Shown one piece after another: positions 21,848 through 33,583 of a stretch of 64,000 nt of DNA (position 1 is the stretch's first letter; each line of letters opens with the position of its first letter). The notes beneath the pieces are model-generated. The model was given only the letters and a program-made list of their open reading frames with translations. It searched no databases and was not told the DNA's origin. Position numbers and translations under genes: made by a program. This stretch comes from Pilasporangium apinafurcum (taxonomy: Eukaryota; Oomycota; Peronosporomycetes; Pythiales; Pythiaceae). The stretch lies in the NCBI GenBank assembly GCA_001600495.1, contig BCKE01000043.1, forward strand, positions 1 to 64,000, read 5' to 3'.

Positions 21848-23760
21848 TTATGAAGATGGGTGAGGACATGCTGAGAATGATGCCATTGTTGTAGCCACAC
21901 GAACAATATCTTCCAGTCTAGATGATGATTTAGGGAGAAGTTTTGCCATCCACGGTGCAAGTGATTGCTCTCGCATTTGCTCGACTATTGCTTGGCGGGC
22001 TTCCTCTGTATCCAGCTGAGTCGCAATCTTGCTTTGCGAGATCCGATGTACCTATCGAAAAGCGCATTTACATTGCGTCATGCCCTCATGCACTCGTTGA
22101 AACAACACGTCAGTTGGCTCTGTGAATACCTACCAGTGGAACAGAACTAAAAGCGTGCGCTAACGTGTCTTGTAACGACCGAAAGATGAAAATCGTGCCT
22201 GATGTACTGATTCCCACGAGAATTTGTTCCGATTTCTCCTGGCTAGCAAGTGGATTAACTGGAGATGGACAGTAGTTGTTATTGAGTGTAAAAACGCATT
22301 TAGTGCAAGAACATGGCTCTTACCACAAAACATGGAGCTTGCTGGTAGGATCATACGGAAATGCACGATTGACTCGCTATTTTGGAGAACGTAGATCTTA
22401 CCGCTCCAACTACAAGCAACGAGCTGCATAAAATTTCGCACTGTAAGTTTAAAGGTATTGTCAGTTGACTTGCTGAAATATACGTACCACGTCATCATGC
22501 TTGATGCCATCTGACATAGAGGCAAGTGTGAGCTTGTCTAGCCTGATCAGCGCTTCTGGTAACTAAAAAACAATATATTGATGCGTAACTGCATGCCCTC
22601 CAATGAGTCAAGTGATAAGTCCCTACCTTCACTTCCCACTGTTTTTCGAAAGACGATGAGAAGAGTGTGATCTTCCCCGACATCGTTGCCAATGCAAACT
22701 GCTTCGACGTCCCGCCCATCGTTACATTCTCCACAAGGTACGTCGCGTCATGCTGGAGAGATGGGCTTTTCCATTGCTGTATGCTTGAATGTTGAAGCCC
22801 CAGAGTATCAAGGAAATAGAAAAATTCACCGCCATTGCAACGAATCAGCAGTTGGGGGGACGAATTATTCTCTGTTAGAGAAGAAGAAAGCAACTGGAAA
22901 GACTCGATTTCCTTGGCAATCTCAAACTTAGCAAGTTGCTCGAAGCTTTCGGTCTGTCAACAGTTTCGTCAGAGGTTATGTATTGCACGCTGCTGCCAAT
23001 CGACAAAGCAGGTCAATAAAATCTTACTGCATTCACATCAGCCCGATAGACAAACACACCACCATCCCGAGTTCCCGCGACAAGATTGCCATTTTGTACG
23101 ACCATGTCACATACATTCAATGGTATTCGCTGTATACGATAACCGCATTTCGGGCATAAATTAGCTCACCATTTCAGAATACTACACATTTACTTGCCGC
23201 ACAGGCTGCGGAATTTTGCACTTACAAACTCGGAAGTTGGACTCAGTTCGTCATCTGCATCGGTTAATTGAAAAAGCAAACAGCTGCCTTCCGCTGTAGC
23301 AACGAATACCCGAGTCTACGCACATGGTTGTGGAAGAATATCAACACAAAGGGGAAAGCTGAAATACATTCGAGTAATCTCTCACATAGTTCGTGATCGA
23401 TGTGTCAAGGCAAATGGATGCGATTGAACCATCTACTTGATACCACCTCCATTTTACGAGACGGTCGGAGACGACCTAGGAATAATAGCAACTTAGCCAT
23501 AAGCACATGTTCGAAGAAGCGCAAATGAAGTTTATCATCACCTTGTAGATAGCGAGGCTGCCTGTGATGGTGCCGAAGATGATTGCGTTTGCATCATCAC
23601 CTGCAACGTGGTCGCAGGCATATGCGTTCGGCAAAATTTTCCCATCTAATTGCGTCACGTACGTTGGTGTGATCTCCAGCTGCAGCAATAGACCGCGTTA
23701 GCCTACGCAAACCATCTTGTTATCTCGCTAGTGTGTTGAACGGACCTGCCGCATCTTCAT
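21848..23760 (-). CDS. ITFG2: ITFG2-like KICSTOR subunit
   Basis: Ten small exons, all joining in frame (23760-23746, 23679-23542, 23475-23386, 23315-23226, 23129-23028, 22953-22627, 22562-22488, 22423-22324, 22258-22134, 22051-21848), give 421 residues; human ITFG2 has about 447. The beta-propeller pattern is clear: an opening GKILPNAYACDHVAGDDAN with FGTITGSLAIYK, and later LVACSWSGKIYVLQNSESIV, both at the positions seen in ITFG2. In animals ITFG2 is part of KICSTOR, which anchors GATOR1 on lysosomes and restrains mTORC1 when amino acids are short. The first exon is only 15 bp, so the start is the weakest part of the model. The gene is convergent with the ELMO gene, 70 bp apart. Confidence 0.75.
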
Positions 23761-23937
23761 CCTTTTGCGTGTTGCGCAAACGAACACCAGCGCCGCGAAA
23801 CAATCAGTCCAACTCCTTTATCGCAGGGTATTATTTAATAAGTACAAGACTTTTACATATAAAGCTCATATCAATAATGCATGAATCATAAATTAAGAGG
23901 TATTATATAATAAAGGTTAGAAGGATGCCATAAAGAT

Positions 23938-25551
23938 ATGCTTCTATCGCATTTGCAATTTGTCCCTTCAGTGCTCTCGTGTCAATTCCTCATGTTCAAG
24001 ATCGCCGGACGCTATGCTGTACAACTTCGACGTGGCGCTTCACCTGCATGCCGCACAGGAATAATGCTGCAGACGGCATGCGCTACTTCTGCGAGCATTG
24101 TACAGAGTAGTCTAGTTGGCCAAGCGGGGCAAACAACAATGCAATTTTCATCGTTTCGAACATTTTCCAAACTTAGGAATGCGAGAGATGATGAGGACAA
24201 AAGAGAAAAGCAGGAGCTGGATATCGATCGCCTCGCAGTGATTGGCGGAGGGAATATGGCCGAAGCGCTCATCATGGGATTATTATCTGAAGAGCTCGTG
24301 TCGCCGTCCAAAATCGTTGTGTCCGATCCCAATCCAGGTAAGCTATGCATGATGATGACGATTTTAAATCTGGTACTTACTTAAATGCTCAATGTTTTTT
24401 GTAGATAAGCGAAAGAAGTACAAAGCAAAGGATATTCAGACGAGTGACAGAAATGTGATTGCCGTGAAAGGTGCTAGTGTGGTTGTTCTTGCTGTCAAAC
24501 CACAAGTACTGGAAGATGTGAGTGGGTCTGGCTGTTAGTCGCAATCTACAAGTGGCAACTGACTCGGCTTGCGTAGGTAATGGAAAGCTTTAAAGGAGTT
24601 TTGAATCCGGATGCCTTGGTGCTTTCAGTCGTTGCTGGTGCCACTATCGAAGGTACGGAAGCATTGTTGTAATGTCAAGCGATTTTGTACTAGAGAGTTA
24701 TGGCGGGTTTATTCTAATGGCCACAGGAATGCAAGAGGTGCTGGGACAAGACACGCGAATCATCCGTAGCATGCCGAACACGCCAGCAATGATTGGAGAA
24801 GGGATGACAGTCTGGTCACAGTCGTCCGAAGTTACGGAAGAACAGCATACATTGGTACAAAACTGCATTAAGCCTCTTCGATTCGTGCTCTGTTGATGTG
24901 CATGTATTAACTTTCTTTTGCTTCAAACAGGCGAAAGGTATTCTCGGTGCATTTGGTGTGGAGGTACATGACGCTCACAAATCCTGCTTCAAGATGCTTG
25001 GTACTAACACCTTGTCTTGTACGCATTTCTGCTCATAGATCTTTGTTGATGATGAAAACGCATTAGATATGGCCACGGCATTGTCTGGATCTGGACCTGG
25101 TAAGAGTCCTCGGTTATAGCACCCAAAAGTATTCACATTTGTGTACTGATAATGGGTTGTGTGTGTTGCTCTGCAGCATATTTCTTCCTCGTGGCGGAAG
25201 CAATGATTGACACAGGCGTTCACATGGGGTTTTCTCGCGCCGTTGCCACTGTATGTGATATTTTATCATCGTTCGTAGCTTTTAGAGGAACTAAGTTGCC
25301 TGTTGTCCTTGCAGAAACTGGTGCAGCAAACAATGCTTGGTTCTGCTCTCTACATGAAGTCGTCGGACGCGCATCCGGTGCAACTGCGTAACAACATCAC
25401 CAGTCCCGGCGGAACTACAGCCGCTGCGCTCTATCGTGCAGAGAAGAATGGGTTTCGTGCCGTCATCGCCGATTCCATTTGGGCTGCCTACGAGCGGTGC
25501 ATGGAGCTTGGATCGCCTACGCCTGTTCCACGGAAACGTCCGCGTGCGTAA
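23938..25551 (+). CDS. Pyrroline-5-carboxylate reductase
   Basis: Eight exons (23938-24337, 24405-24517, 24577-24652, 24727-24854, 24931-24963, 25039-25099, 25177-25250, 25315-25551) encode 373 residues. The enzyme reduces P5C to proline with NAD(P)H, the last step of proline synthesis. The Rossmann motif is [12 protein letters not shown]; further landmarks are [46 protein letters not shown] and the ProC signature [12 protein letters not shown]. The N-terminal 100 residues are not part of the enzyme and look like a mitochondrial presequence plus linker, with an alternative ATG at 23992. It ends in PRKRPRA, a basic tail. Confidence 0.9.
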
Positions 25552-25738
25552 TTTATCACACACTGGTATAAAGAATATTTTGTATCAGGCTATTCGAAAG
25601 GCTTTCCTTTTTTGTTGCCATTTCGATGAAAGAGCGCGCGCGCCGCATCTGAGTAACGCGGGAAAAGTGTGCCGCCGTTCTTCTCTATCCTTCTTCTCTT
25701 CTCTTCTCATTCCATTCCCTTCCATTATCTAAACACCC

Positions 25739-26834
25739 ATGGGTCGCCGATCTACTTCGCCACGTAGACGTAGTCGCAGTCCGAGTCGCAGCCACGACCG
25801 ACGTCAGCGCCATGATACTCGCAGCAGAAGCCGCAGTGGTGGCCGCGCATCCACTAAACGGCTGGCGCAGCAGCGCTCTCCATCACGCTCTCGCTCGAGA
25901 GATAGAGAACGCAGCGGTGCGAGGGACCGCAACAGACGCTCGCGTTCGAGAGATAGCACCGACCGACGTGGACGAGGAGGAAAAGATCAAGACCGCGATC
26001 GCTCAAGAGGACGCGAACGGACGGAGCCGCAAAGTTTACTGGTGCGGAATCTGGATTCCACCACAACGGTCGAGGATCTGCGTCGTGCATTTTCTCGCCG
26101 CCGTGGAGACATTCGTGATGTTTATCTTCCGAAAGAATATGGAACAGGGACACCACGCGGATTCGCATTCATCGAGTACATCTCCAGACTCTTCGAATTA
26201 TTACGCTGAACGTGCAACAAATTAAACAAAAAAATGGTGCTATACAATTCTTGACAGGTTTAATGACAGACGAGAAGCTCGAGATGTGAAGTACGCAATG
26301 GACCGAACCATGTTAAATGGGCGAGAAATTGCGGTCTTGTTTGCACAACAACGACGCAAGACCCCAGAACAAATGAGAGAATCTACAAACACCTCGTAAG
26401 CTATTCTCGACCTTTAAGATTTATCCAGTGTACACATCTTAACGACATATTATTCACTATGTTGCTTCTGTAGGCACCGCAGGTCGCGATCCAACTCTCG
26501 TTCTCGTCGAAGGTTTGTTGATTTTGTCAATTTCAGTCTTAATGAAGGGGCTCATTGGTTGCATTCTGTCGACTCTCAGTACCAGTCCAGGTGATCGGCG
26601 AAGTACTTCACCTCGCAGGTAATTGTTACACATTCTTCACTTTGACCCACCATCTTCGGTCACTCACAGTAGTTCAACGACAGGGAATCAAAGCGCTCAA
26701 AACGATCCAGCTCAGCAAATCGGTATGTGTATGCATTTTACTTTGTAAACTATTTCCTGTAAGCTGACTACTTTTGCTTGTGTGCAACAGAGGTATTTAA
26801 TTTTCTTTGTGTTGTAGTCGGCGTTCATTTTTGA
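25739..26834 (+). CDS. SR-rich RRM protein (SR splicing factor-like)
   Basis: Exon 1 (25739-26175) encodes an arginine/serine region of about 95 residues with many RS and SR dipeptides, then an RRM that starts at SLLVRNLDSTTT (RNP2) and runs to RGFAFIEY (RNP1). The RRM finishes in exon 2 (26258-26395). Small exons 26474-26512, 26580-26618 and 26670-26722 add a second RS tail (RRSRSNSRSRR, STSPGDRRSTSPR). The last exon is uncertain: one frame-consistent choice starts at 26818 and stops at 26834, but acceptors near 26790 and 26865 are also possible. With RS before and after one RRM it resembles SC35-like/SCL or Tra2-type splicing regulators of the nucleus. Confidence 0.7.
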
Positions 26835-27536
26835 TCATGCCATGACTGTTTACGGATACCACAGATCGTGATGGCGAGAGTATGTCTGAGGTATGATCCA
26901 GCTGGCGTGATACTTTCGTTTGCGTTAATTGACGTCATATTGATTTAGAACTATGCTCAGTGATTTCAGGGCTAGTACTGGCTATAATGCCTACACTTGA
27001 TCGTCTGAAGTAAAGTTTACATTACAGAAGCCAAACTCCCTTCAATTTAAAAGCGTTGTTCACTACATGCTGGTGGTGTTAAGAGATGAACCCAAGAAGA
27101 GAAGACGGAGAAGAGTGACTTGCATATTAACCGATCAAGATAACTTTGAATGACGCTACATCCGTTCACAAGATACATCGTACCAAGATTTTTTTTCTCC
27201 AGAAGAACCCGAAGGATGAGTCCCGTACTACGCGGTATTGATAGTGGCCACGCCTGAGTTATTCATGGCAGACAGTTTATTTTCCCATTTTCAATGACGA
27301 AAGGAGGATGCAAGAACCTTGCTTTAGGTCTGTCTAGGCAAAGAGTCGAGCGGGTTGGCTGGCAAGCTATGCCATCTGGATACAATAATTCGATCGACAA
27401 AAATTTCACCAGTATAAGAGTGGAGAGACAGAAGCTAACACAAGAAAGGTGATGATTATCGAGAAGAATAACCCAATGACAACGGAAATTATAACTCGTA
27501 TTTCATTCTATAGACGTGCTGCAACAATAAACCTGA
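26835..27536. other. Intergenic, probably untranslated tails
   Basis: No convincing gene. A short lysine/arginine-rich frame near 27060-27150 could be an alternative last exon of the SR-rich gene, but its splice sites are weak. Confidence 0.3.
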
Positions 27537-28880
27537 TTATCCTCCAATGAGAATCATTGGACGATTCTTGGCTTTCGAGATGCCATACATATCTCCATGA
27601 CCGCCGAGCGCAAACTTTTTTCTTTTTACTGCAACCTCGACAATATCGCGAATATCGTCATCAGAGATATTGTGTCGTAGTGCATCGCGTAAGCTGACTT
27701 CAGTGTTCCCGAACAAGCACACTTTAAGGTTACCATCCGCTGTTAGTCGAAGTCGATTGCAAGATCCACAGAAATGCTCACTCATCGAGGTAATAAATCC
27801 AAACTGACCTTGAAAACCAGGAATTTTGAACGCTTTGGACGTGTCATTTGCATGGTCCTGCAGCTTCTCGACGACAGGATATCTTTCTCGAATCATTGTC
27901 ATCATTTCCTTGAAGGACACGAAGGTTTCGTCATTCCATCGATTGCTATCGAATGGCATCCATTCAATAAAACGCACATCGATATCCATGTGCTCCGTAA
28001 ATGCCACGAAATCCAAAATCTCATCCAGGTTGAAATGCCGCATAACTACGCAGTTGATTTTCACAAGTGGAAAACCAAGCGCCTGAGCTTCTCGTATGGA
28101 CTCCATTACTCGTTGAAAGCCTTGGCGACGTGTAATTTGGGAGAACTTCTCTGGCTGTAGTGTATCTAAACTAATGTTTAAACGATCAACACCTGCTTGC
28201 TGGAGCACCTGAAGCTTGCGCTGCAAAATGATACCATTGGTCGTGATGCCAACCGAATCGATTCCAGGAATTGCACGCAATTGTGCGACGAGGTCCACTA
28301 GATCGCGTCTAAGTAACGGCTCTCCTCCCGTCAGTCGAATTCGATTCACACCGGCGGCAGCAAACATTCTCGCCAGTCGAATGATTTCGGGTGTCGTAAG
28401 TAGGTCATCCTGTGGCTGCAAATCTACTCCATCCTCAGGCATACAATAGCGACAGCGTAGATTGCAGCGCTCCGTCAGCGAAATGCGTAAGTAGTTGTGG
28501 ACACGACCAAAGCGGTCCACTAGCCGGTTGGTCTGCGATTGCTGCAACCGTTGCTACAACAGAACACATCACACAACAAAGGAACACCATAAGCCCCCCA
28601 GAGCTATATCAACAGGAATCGCGTAGTAATTCTTCACTCTTACCGCTTCTCTGATGTCTCTGAGCATATGATGGATCTGACGCAGCGATTCCTCCGTGGA
28701 CCTGTCCATGTCCTGCGTAGTATTTTGTGATGATGGTTGAATAAAGTCCTGAAGTTGTGGTCCATTGTTCATAAGCTTCCGCCACTCAGTTTTGTTTACA
28801 GTAGATGCAGCAGCAGATCCTGTGGATTCATAGCGACGTTGGTTGCGAGGATGCAAGAGATTCCGTGCGAGGCGCTTCAT
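27537..28880 (-). CDS. MOCS1: GTP 3',8-cyclase (MoaA/MOCS1A), molybdenum cofactor synthesis
   Basis: Two exons (28880-28644 and 28553-27537) give 417 residues. This radical-SAM enzyme starts molybdenum cofactor synthesis by converting GTP to 3',8-cyclo-dihydro-GTP. The N-terminal cluster motif is CNLRCRYC, followed by [11 protein letters not shown]. The C-terminal cluster ligands lie in [18 protein letters not shown]. The protein ends in an exposed Gly-Gly (MILIGG), the tail essential for MoaA function. The start at 28880 yields [16 protein letters not shown], a good mitochondrial presequence, as for animal and plant homologues; a longer start at 28964 is possible. No MoaC-like partner is fused. 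The complete motif set says the gene is functional. Confidence 0.9.
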
Positions 28881-29121
28881 AGAGAGTGGGAAAATTCTGA
28901 CTGCGCTATCACCAAAACGCCTGGCGTCCGAGTGTAAAAGTGTGAAATGAGTTTGCTTACTCATCCAGCAGAGTGATGGTTTACTGTGTAGGGTTAGGGA
29001 AGTGGTTTTCTCGACCATTCCGGTGGACAAGGGCTCACAATTATTTTCTTTTTGTAGCCATTCCATTCATCACCTTATCAACAAAATCGTCTGAGACTTG
29101 AGTATTTCCAATCTTATCAAT

Positions 29122-31101
29122 TTAATTCTCTTTCTGAATGGCCCCGTAGTCATCTTCCAGACGTTGACGCAGAAGCAGTCGCTTCACGAGTCGCTCCCAG
29201 CGCTTGAGGATGATTTGCTGATTCTTATGGATCGCTTTCTCAATCGTACTCTGCTGGACATGCGCATGGGCATCTACAAGCATCTCCTCCACACTTTTCG
29301 CGATGATAATACCATCAATTTGCGGATATGTTTTGCCGTTTTTCATCTCGAATCCGACAACGGCGGGAGCGTAATCGATGCCAAGTTCTTCAGCAACCTT
29401 CTGGATACGTGGAAGGCGCAAGTGCATAGCGCCACGGGGGATGTGCGCATCGCTCCAGATCTCAATGTTACCATATTTGTTCTTTGGTACCTTGCCATTA
29501 ACCACCTTTGCAGGTACAAAAGGATCTGTCTGCCATAGTCCATACAAAGCGAATGACCCACTTTCACCTTCGTTATCGTTCGCATATGAATCATCGCCAT
29601 CAAACTCGTGATGACGAGCCTGAGTAGATTTTTTTGCCTTTCCTTTCCATCTGGCAGGAGTTGGTCGTTCAGCGTCTCGCACTTCTCGACCAAGACGAAG
29701 CCACTTGAAGGCAGGACGCGTCACTTGCACATTCTTTCTCAGAAACACCGGCTGTCCTTTGAACAACCCAACGGCTTTCCGTGGATAGATGCACTCATAT
29801 TGACCTAAATGCACCTCTAAGCAGTACACATGATGTTTTTTAAATCCCTCCAGACTGGTCGGCATGTCTTCCATTTCGATCATTGATTGCAGTTTCGCGC
29901 GTTCTGCAGCAATATACTCTAGTTCCTTTTCTTTTCTATTCGTCTGCTGCTTGCTGATACCACTATCAGCCGTTATTACCACATTTATGTTGGACTCGTT
30001 GATCTTCTCAATCATTTGTTGCATCCAGTTGTCCGCGAGACGAAACTCCAATGTCTTACTCCATCGGCTCGCATAGCGCGGAGTCACATCCAAAAGCGTT
30101 CCCTGCTCACCGATACTTACAACATACGAAAATGGAGTACTCTTGCCTTTCAGTGCCTCCATCTCTTGCGGACGATTTACTAGACGGTGCAAAGCATCCA
30201 CTGGAATCCATGAATTCCGTTTTTTGTCAAAGGCTTCGCACCAAACCCAAAATGATTGATCAGCTTCAAATGCAGCTATATTTTCATCAGTGGCATTCTT
30301 CGTCAGAGATCGCCTTCGCTTCCTTGAGTCGGTACGCTGCAGTTTACCCTGCTGTGTCAGTGATGACTCTAGCGCTTTCGTTGTTTTGTGTCGCACCAAA
30401 TATGGATCTAAACTGCATACATGTCGACATTGCAACTGTAGTGCTCGACACAGGAGCGTGAATAGCAGCGCAAGTTCGTAGTTCGTCCCTTTTCGAGCAA
30501 AGAAGACCTCCATCAGCTTTGCTTCGGTGACAGTTTCTTCTATACTTGCATTTGTGTAAAAACTTTCGCTATGCATGACTGTATCTGCATTTTCGATAGA
30601 CGCTGTTGTGATCACATGAAATTCTTGCCGAAACCAGCGCAACAGCAGCTCCAACGAATATGTTAATGGATGCATGTGCACGTCTGCGAAGAAGTCGCAT
30701 GCATCTTGGCCAGCCGTGAGAGACAACATCAATCCCCCTAACAATGGCGATTGGCAAAGTGCATTCCATTTCAGCTGCGTACTCAGCAACAATAGCAGAT
30801 GGCTTCGATGGAGTGTCACTTCGTGCTCCTTTTCCGCCCGTGTCATACGATTCACGACCTTGCGTTTCTTCTTGCCGCTGGGTGTGAGCTCCTGGTGAAG
30901 CACCTGATTGAGTTTGTCCCAATCCACTGGTGCAGCTTCAGTTTTTTCTTCCTCATCATCTTCAACCTCCTGCTCTTCTATTGTGTCGTCTTCTTCTTCT
31001 TCAGCGACTTCCTCCCAGTCTACATCGTCTTCGTCATCGCCCTCAATCTCATCAGCAGAGTATGTGAATTCTTGCTCTTCCTCCTCCCATTCTGCACTCA
31101 T
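29122..31101 (-). CDS. XPC: XPC/Rad4 DNA damage recognition protein
   Basis: A single exon of 659 residues. An acidic N-terminal region of about 65 residues (WEEEEQEF, VAEEEEDDT) is followed by the Rad4 transglutaminase-like domain (ALLFTLLCRALQLQCRHVCS; SFWVWCEAFD). The three beta-hairpin domains run from about residue 425 to the end: HVYCLEVHLGQYECIYPRK, TRPAFKWLRLGREV, LYGLWQTDPF and NIEIWSDAHIPRGAMHL. XPC/Rad4 opens damaged duplexes by inserting hairpins and starts global nucleotide excision repair. The protein is shorter than human XPC (about 940) because the TGD is compact. It lies 145 bp downstream of CEP44 on the same strand. Confidence 0.9.
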   Translation of the reverse strand: MSAEWEEEEQEFTYSADEIEGDDEDDVDWEEVAEEEEDDTIEEQEVEDDEEEKTEAAPVDWDKLNQVLHQELTPSGKKKRKVVNRMTRAEKEHEVTLHRSHLLLLLSTQLKWNALCQSPLLGGLMLSLTAGQDACDFFADVHMHPLTYSLELLLRWFRQEFHVITTASIENADTVMHSESFYTNASIEETVTEAKLMEVFFARKGTNYELALLFTLLCRALQLQCRHVCSLDPYLVRHKTTKALESSLTQQGKLQRTDSRKRRRSLTKNATDENIAAFEADQSFWVWCEAFDKKRNSWIPVDALHRLVNRPQEMEALKGKSTPFSYVVSIGEQGTLLDVTPRYASRWSKTLEFRLADNWMQQMIEKINESNINVVITADSGISKQQTNRKEKELEYIAAERAKLQSMIEMEDMPTSLEGFKKHHVYCLEVHLGQYECIYPRKAVGLFKGQPVFLRKNVQVTRPAFKWLRLGREVRDAERPTPARWKGKAKKSTQARHHEFDGDDSYANDNEGESGSFALYGLWQTDPFVPAKVVNGKVPKNKYGNIEIWSDAHIPRGAMHLRLPRIQKVAEELGIDYAPAVVGFEMKNGKTYPQIDGIIIAKSVEEMLVDAHAHVQQSTIEKAIHKNQQIILKRWERLVKRLLLRQRLEDDYGAIQKEN

Positions 31102-31246
31102 TTTCAAAATGCACAACTGCAACTTTATTCCTCTGGGTTCTGTATCAATGTTTAAACCCGCATAATTTTATTAAACCCGCAAAAATTACTTGCGTGACAA
31201 CAGCAACATGATTATGGTAACAAAGGATCTAAGTTTATGCTGGAAA

Positions 31247-32727
31247 TTAGTGGCGCTCAAACACTGATGGCTCTGGCGGCCAAGAACAGGAATCGGCCTG
31301 AAAGCGTGTGCGTTTTTCCATTAGCTCATGGGTCGCGTTATATAGCGTATCGCCACGCAATTGCGCCTGTTCAGTTTGTTGCTGTTGCTGTTGTTCATAA
31401 CGCGAAGCTTCAACAACTGTGTGCATTTGCGTCTCTAGCCGATTCAGTCGATCTTCAACAGCAGATAGCTTTCCTAGAATTGCATCTGATAGACCAGCGA
31501 TCTGGCGACTAATCATCGTCATTGCTCCGTTCATATCTATCGCATTGGCAGCACATTTGCAGTTGCATGTCGTAGAAACAGGCGGAGACAATGCTGGAGG
31601 TTGATTCTGACGGGAATCGTTGGATGTATTTGTCTCAGCAAGTTGTTCTTTTTCATCCGAATCGTGCATTTGGTTTCCAGAAGGACATGGAGCTTCATCA
31701 GCTCTGTCTGTCTGAAATCGAACATTTTTCTAAAAGATAGGCAACATTACCCTTGTAAGGATATGATCAGCTAACCAGCACATGGATGGAAGATGCTGTA
31801 TACCTCTTGAGAAATACCCGAATCATGTATGTCGCTGTTGACATGGTCTAATTGATTCTCCAATTTTTTTTGTGTGTCACGATCCCTACTGTCACCACGC
31901 CTTTTGACCCAGGGAGAATCTTTTCTATAACTCGCTGTGGTAGTACTGAGTGGTTCTTTTCGCATTGCCACTGCAGACTGATGTTGAAAATGCTCAAGGA
32001 TGGTCTTGGCGTGACTGGCGAGTCCAGGCGGCAGTAGATGGTTTTCTACGCTGACATCACGCTTCTTCGACCTTTCAAGTAGCAATCATTATGAGCGAGC
32101 TGAGCCTTCACTGACAAAACAGCGGCATCTATCGTACAGTTGCACCTATCAATGTCACTTACTCTTTCGGTTTACTCCATACGGCGTCCTGTTGCCGCTG
32201 GAGCCATTGCATCTCTTCGTGTTTCTTGATAACGATGCTCACGATGTCCGACACTAGGTTTAATTTGCGTTCCACGAAATGTTCAGAAAGAAATTGAGTA
32301 GGATTGAGGGTCGGGAAGTAGCGGAACTCATTCCGCAGTAGTCGAAATGCACTTTCGATGAAGCGCATGTCTGTTTTCCCATACATGTCGTAGCCCTGCA
32401 GTCATCACGAAGCACGTATACTAGTATTAGAGTCTTCAGTGAATGTGGTCGAAAACAGTTGTTACATGAAATCGTACACTGCTTTGGATGAACTGTGCTA
32501 CTGGACGCGAATAATCCAGTAGCGCGTAATGGACGATCTGCAGTAGATCTTTCACTACCCCAGTCTGGAGACTATTTGTCAGCATTTAAACGGCGAACGC
32601 ATGAGGTGTGGCATAAGCACACGCAGCTATTATACACCAGCGCATACCTCACGATGTGAAGATTTGGGAACTGGATAGTCTTGAGGAGCTTCTGCAGCCG
32701 CTCCGTAGAATTCCGCAGATCGCCCAT
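31247..32727 (-). CDS. CEP44: CEP44 centrosomal protein homologue
   Basis: Five exons (32727-32648, 32571-32478, 32395-32163, 32071-31804, 31729-31247) join in frame to 385 residues, very close to human CEP44 (about 390). The opening MGDLRNSTERLQKLLK and the stretch TDMRFIESAFRLLRNEF, followed by VERKLNLVSDIVSIVIKKHE, match the conserved CEP44 N-terminal domain. The C-terminal half has a coiled coil (LSDAILGKLSAVEDRLNRLE) and a glutamine run. In animals CEP44 localises to the proximal centriole and supports conversion of centrioles to centrosomes. Presence here fits an organism that builds flagellate zoospores. Confidence 0.8.
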
Positions 32728-33297
32728 TGTATCTCCTCACGAAGAAAGTGATTCCAATACTGCCCGCCAATTCAAACGATATTTAAAGTTTGGCTTGTGA
32801 GGTTGCACGAAGGTAATCTATCCTATGCCGCTTGGACTTTACCTAATTAGTACAGTATTACCCCTAGTTACCTAATTTTTTCATTATTTTTTATAAGAAA
32901 TGAGTAAAATTGAGAGGTTAAATCTTGCAATATCAGCAATTACAGCAACTAGAAAGTCATTTTGCCAAAGTTCCCATCATTTACCAACGTTAGAGAGAGA
33001 GATGATATATACCCTCTTTACTAACTGACACTAGATACACGTACGAGGAAGCATATGAAGAGGAAAGAGATTTGCTCTTTTGGAGGAAACTTAGAAACTC
33101 AATTATCACATTTAAGAAAGCTATGTAGAAAGTAAAANAATGAGTGACTGATGTTCGAGTGTCCACTTCAAACAGAACCGTAAGCAATGAACTATCGCAC
33201 CTAGCAGAAGTTCGCATCCTACACACAGTAAGAAACCGTACTTTATCAAACCCGTTCGGGTTTATCCCGTTTTTAGACCTGCTGGGTATGAGATATA
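32728..33297. other. Intergenic, nothing recognised
   Basis: AT-rich region with no gene, one unresolved base at 33138 and no clear repeats. It may contain the left end of the Fanzor-bearing element that follows. Confidence 0.3.
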
Positions 33298-33583
33298 ATG
33301 GATCTCCATTACATACCAACTGTAGCAACCAAAAACCTCAGCGCACGATCGGACGCCAAACTTCAACATTCTCCGATTTGCCACGATGACTTTGAAGACG
33401 TAGGGCTTCAAATTGGCACACCACGCTCGCGTTCCAGAGTCAAGCGCAACCAGAAGCCTTCAAATCAAAAGATCACTACCAAACGCAAACGCGAAGAAGA
33501 CGCCTCCACGGTCAATAAGGATGGACATCCATCTGTATGGTTCACACCTGCTGTAGCAAGCACATTGTGGTTCCCCGAGCGTA

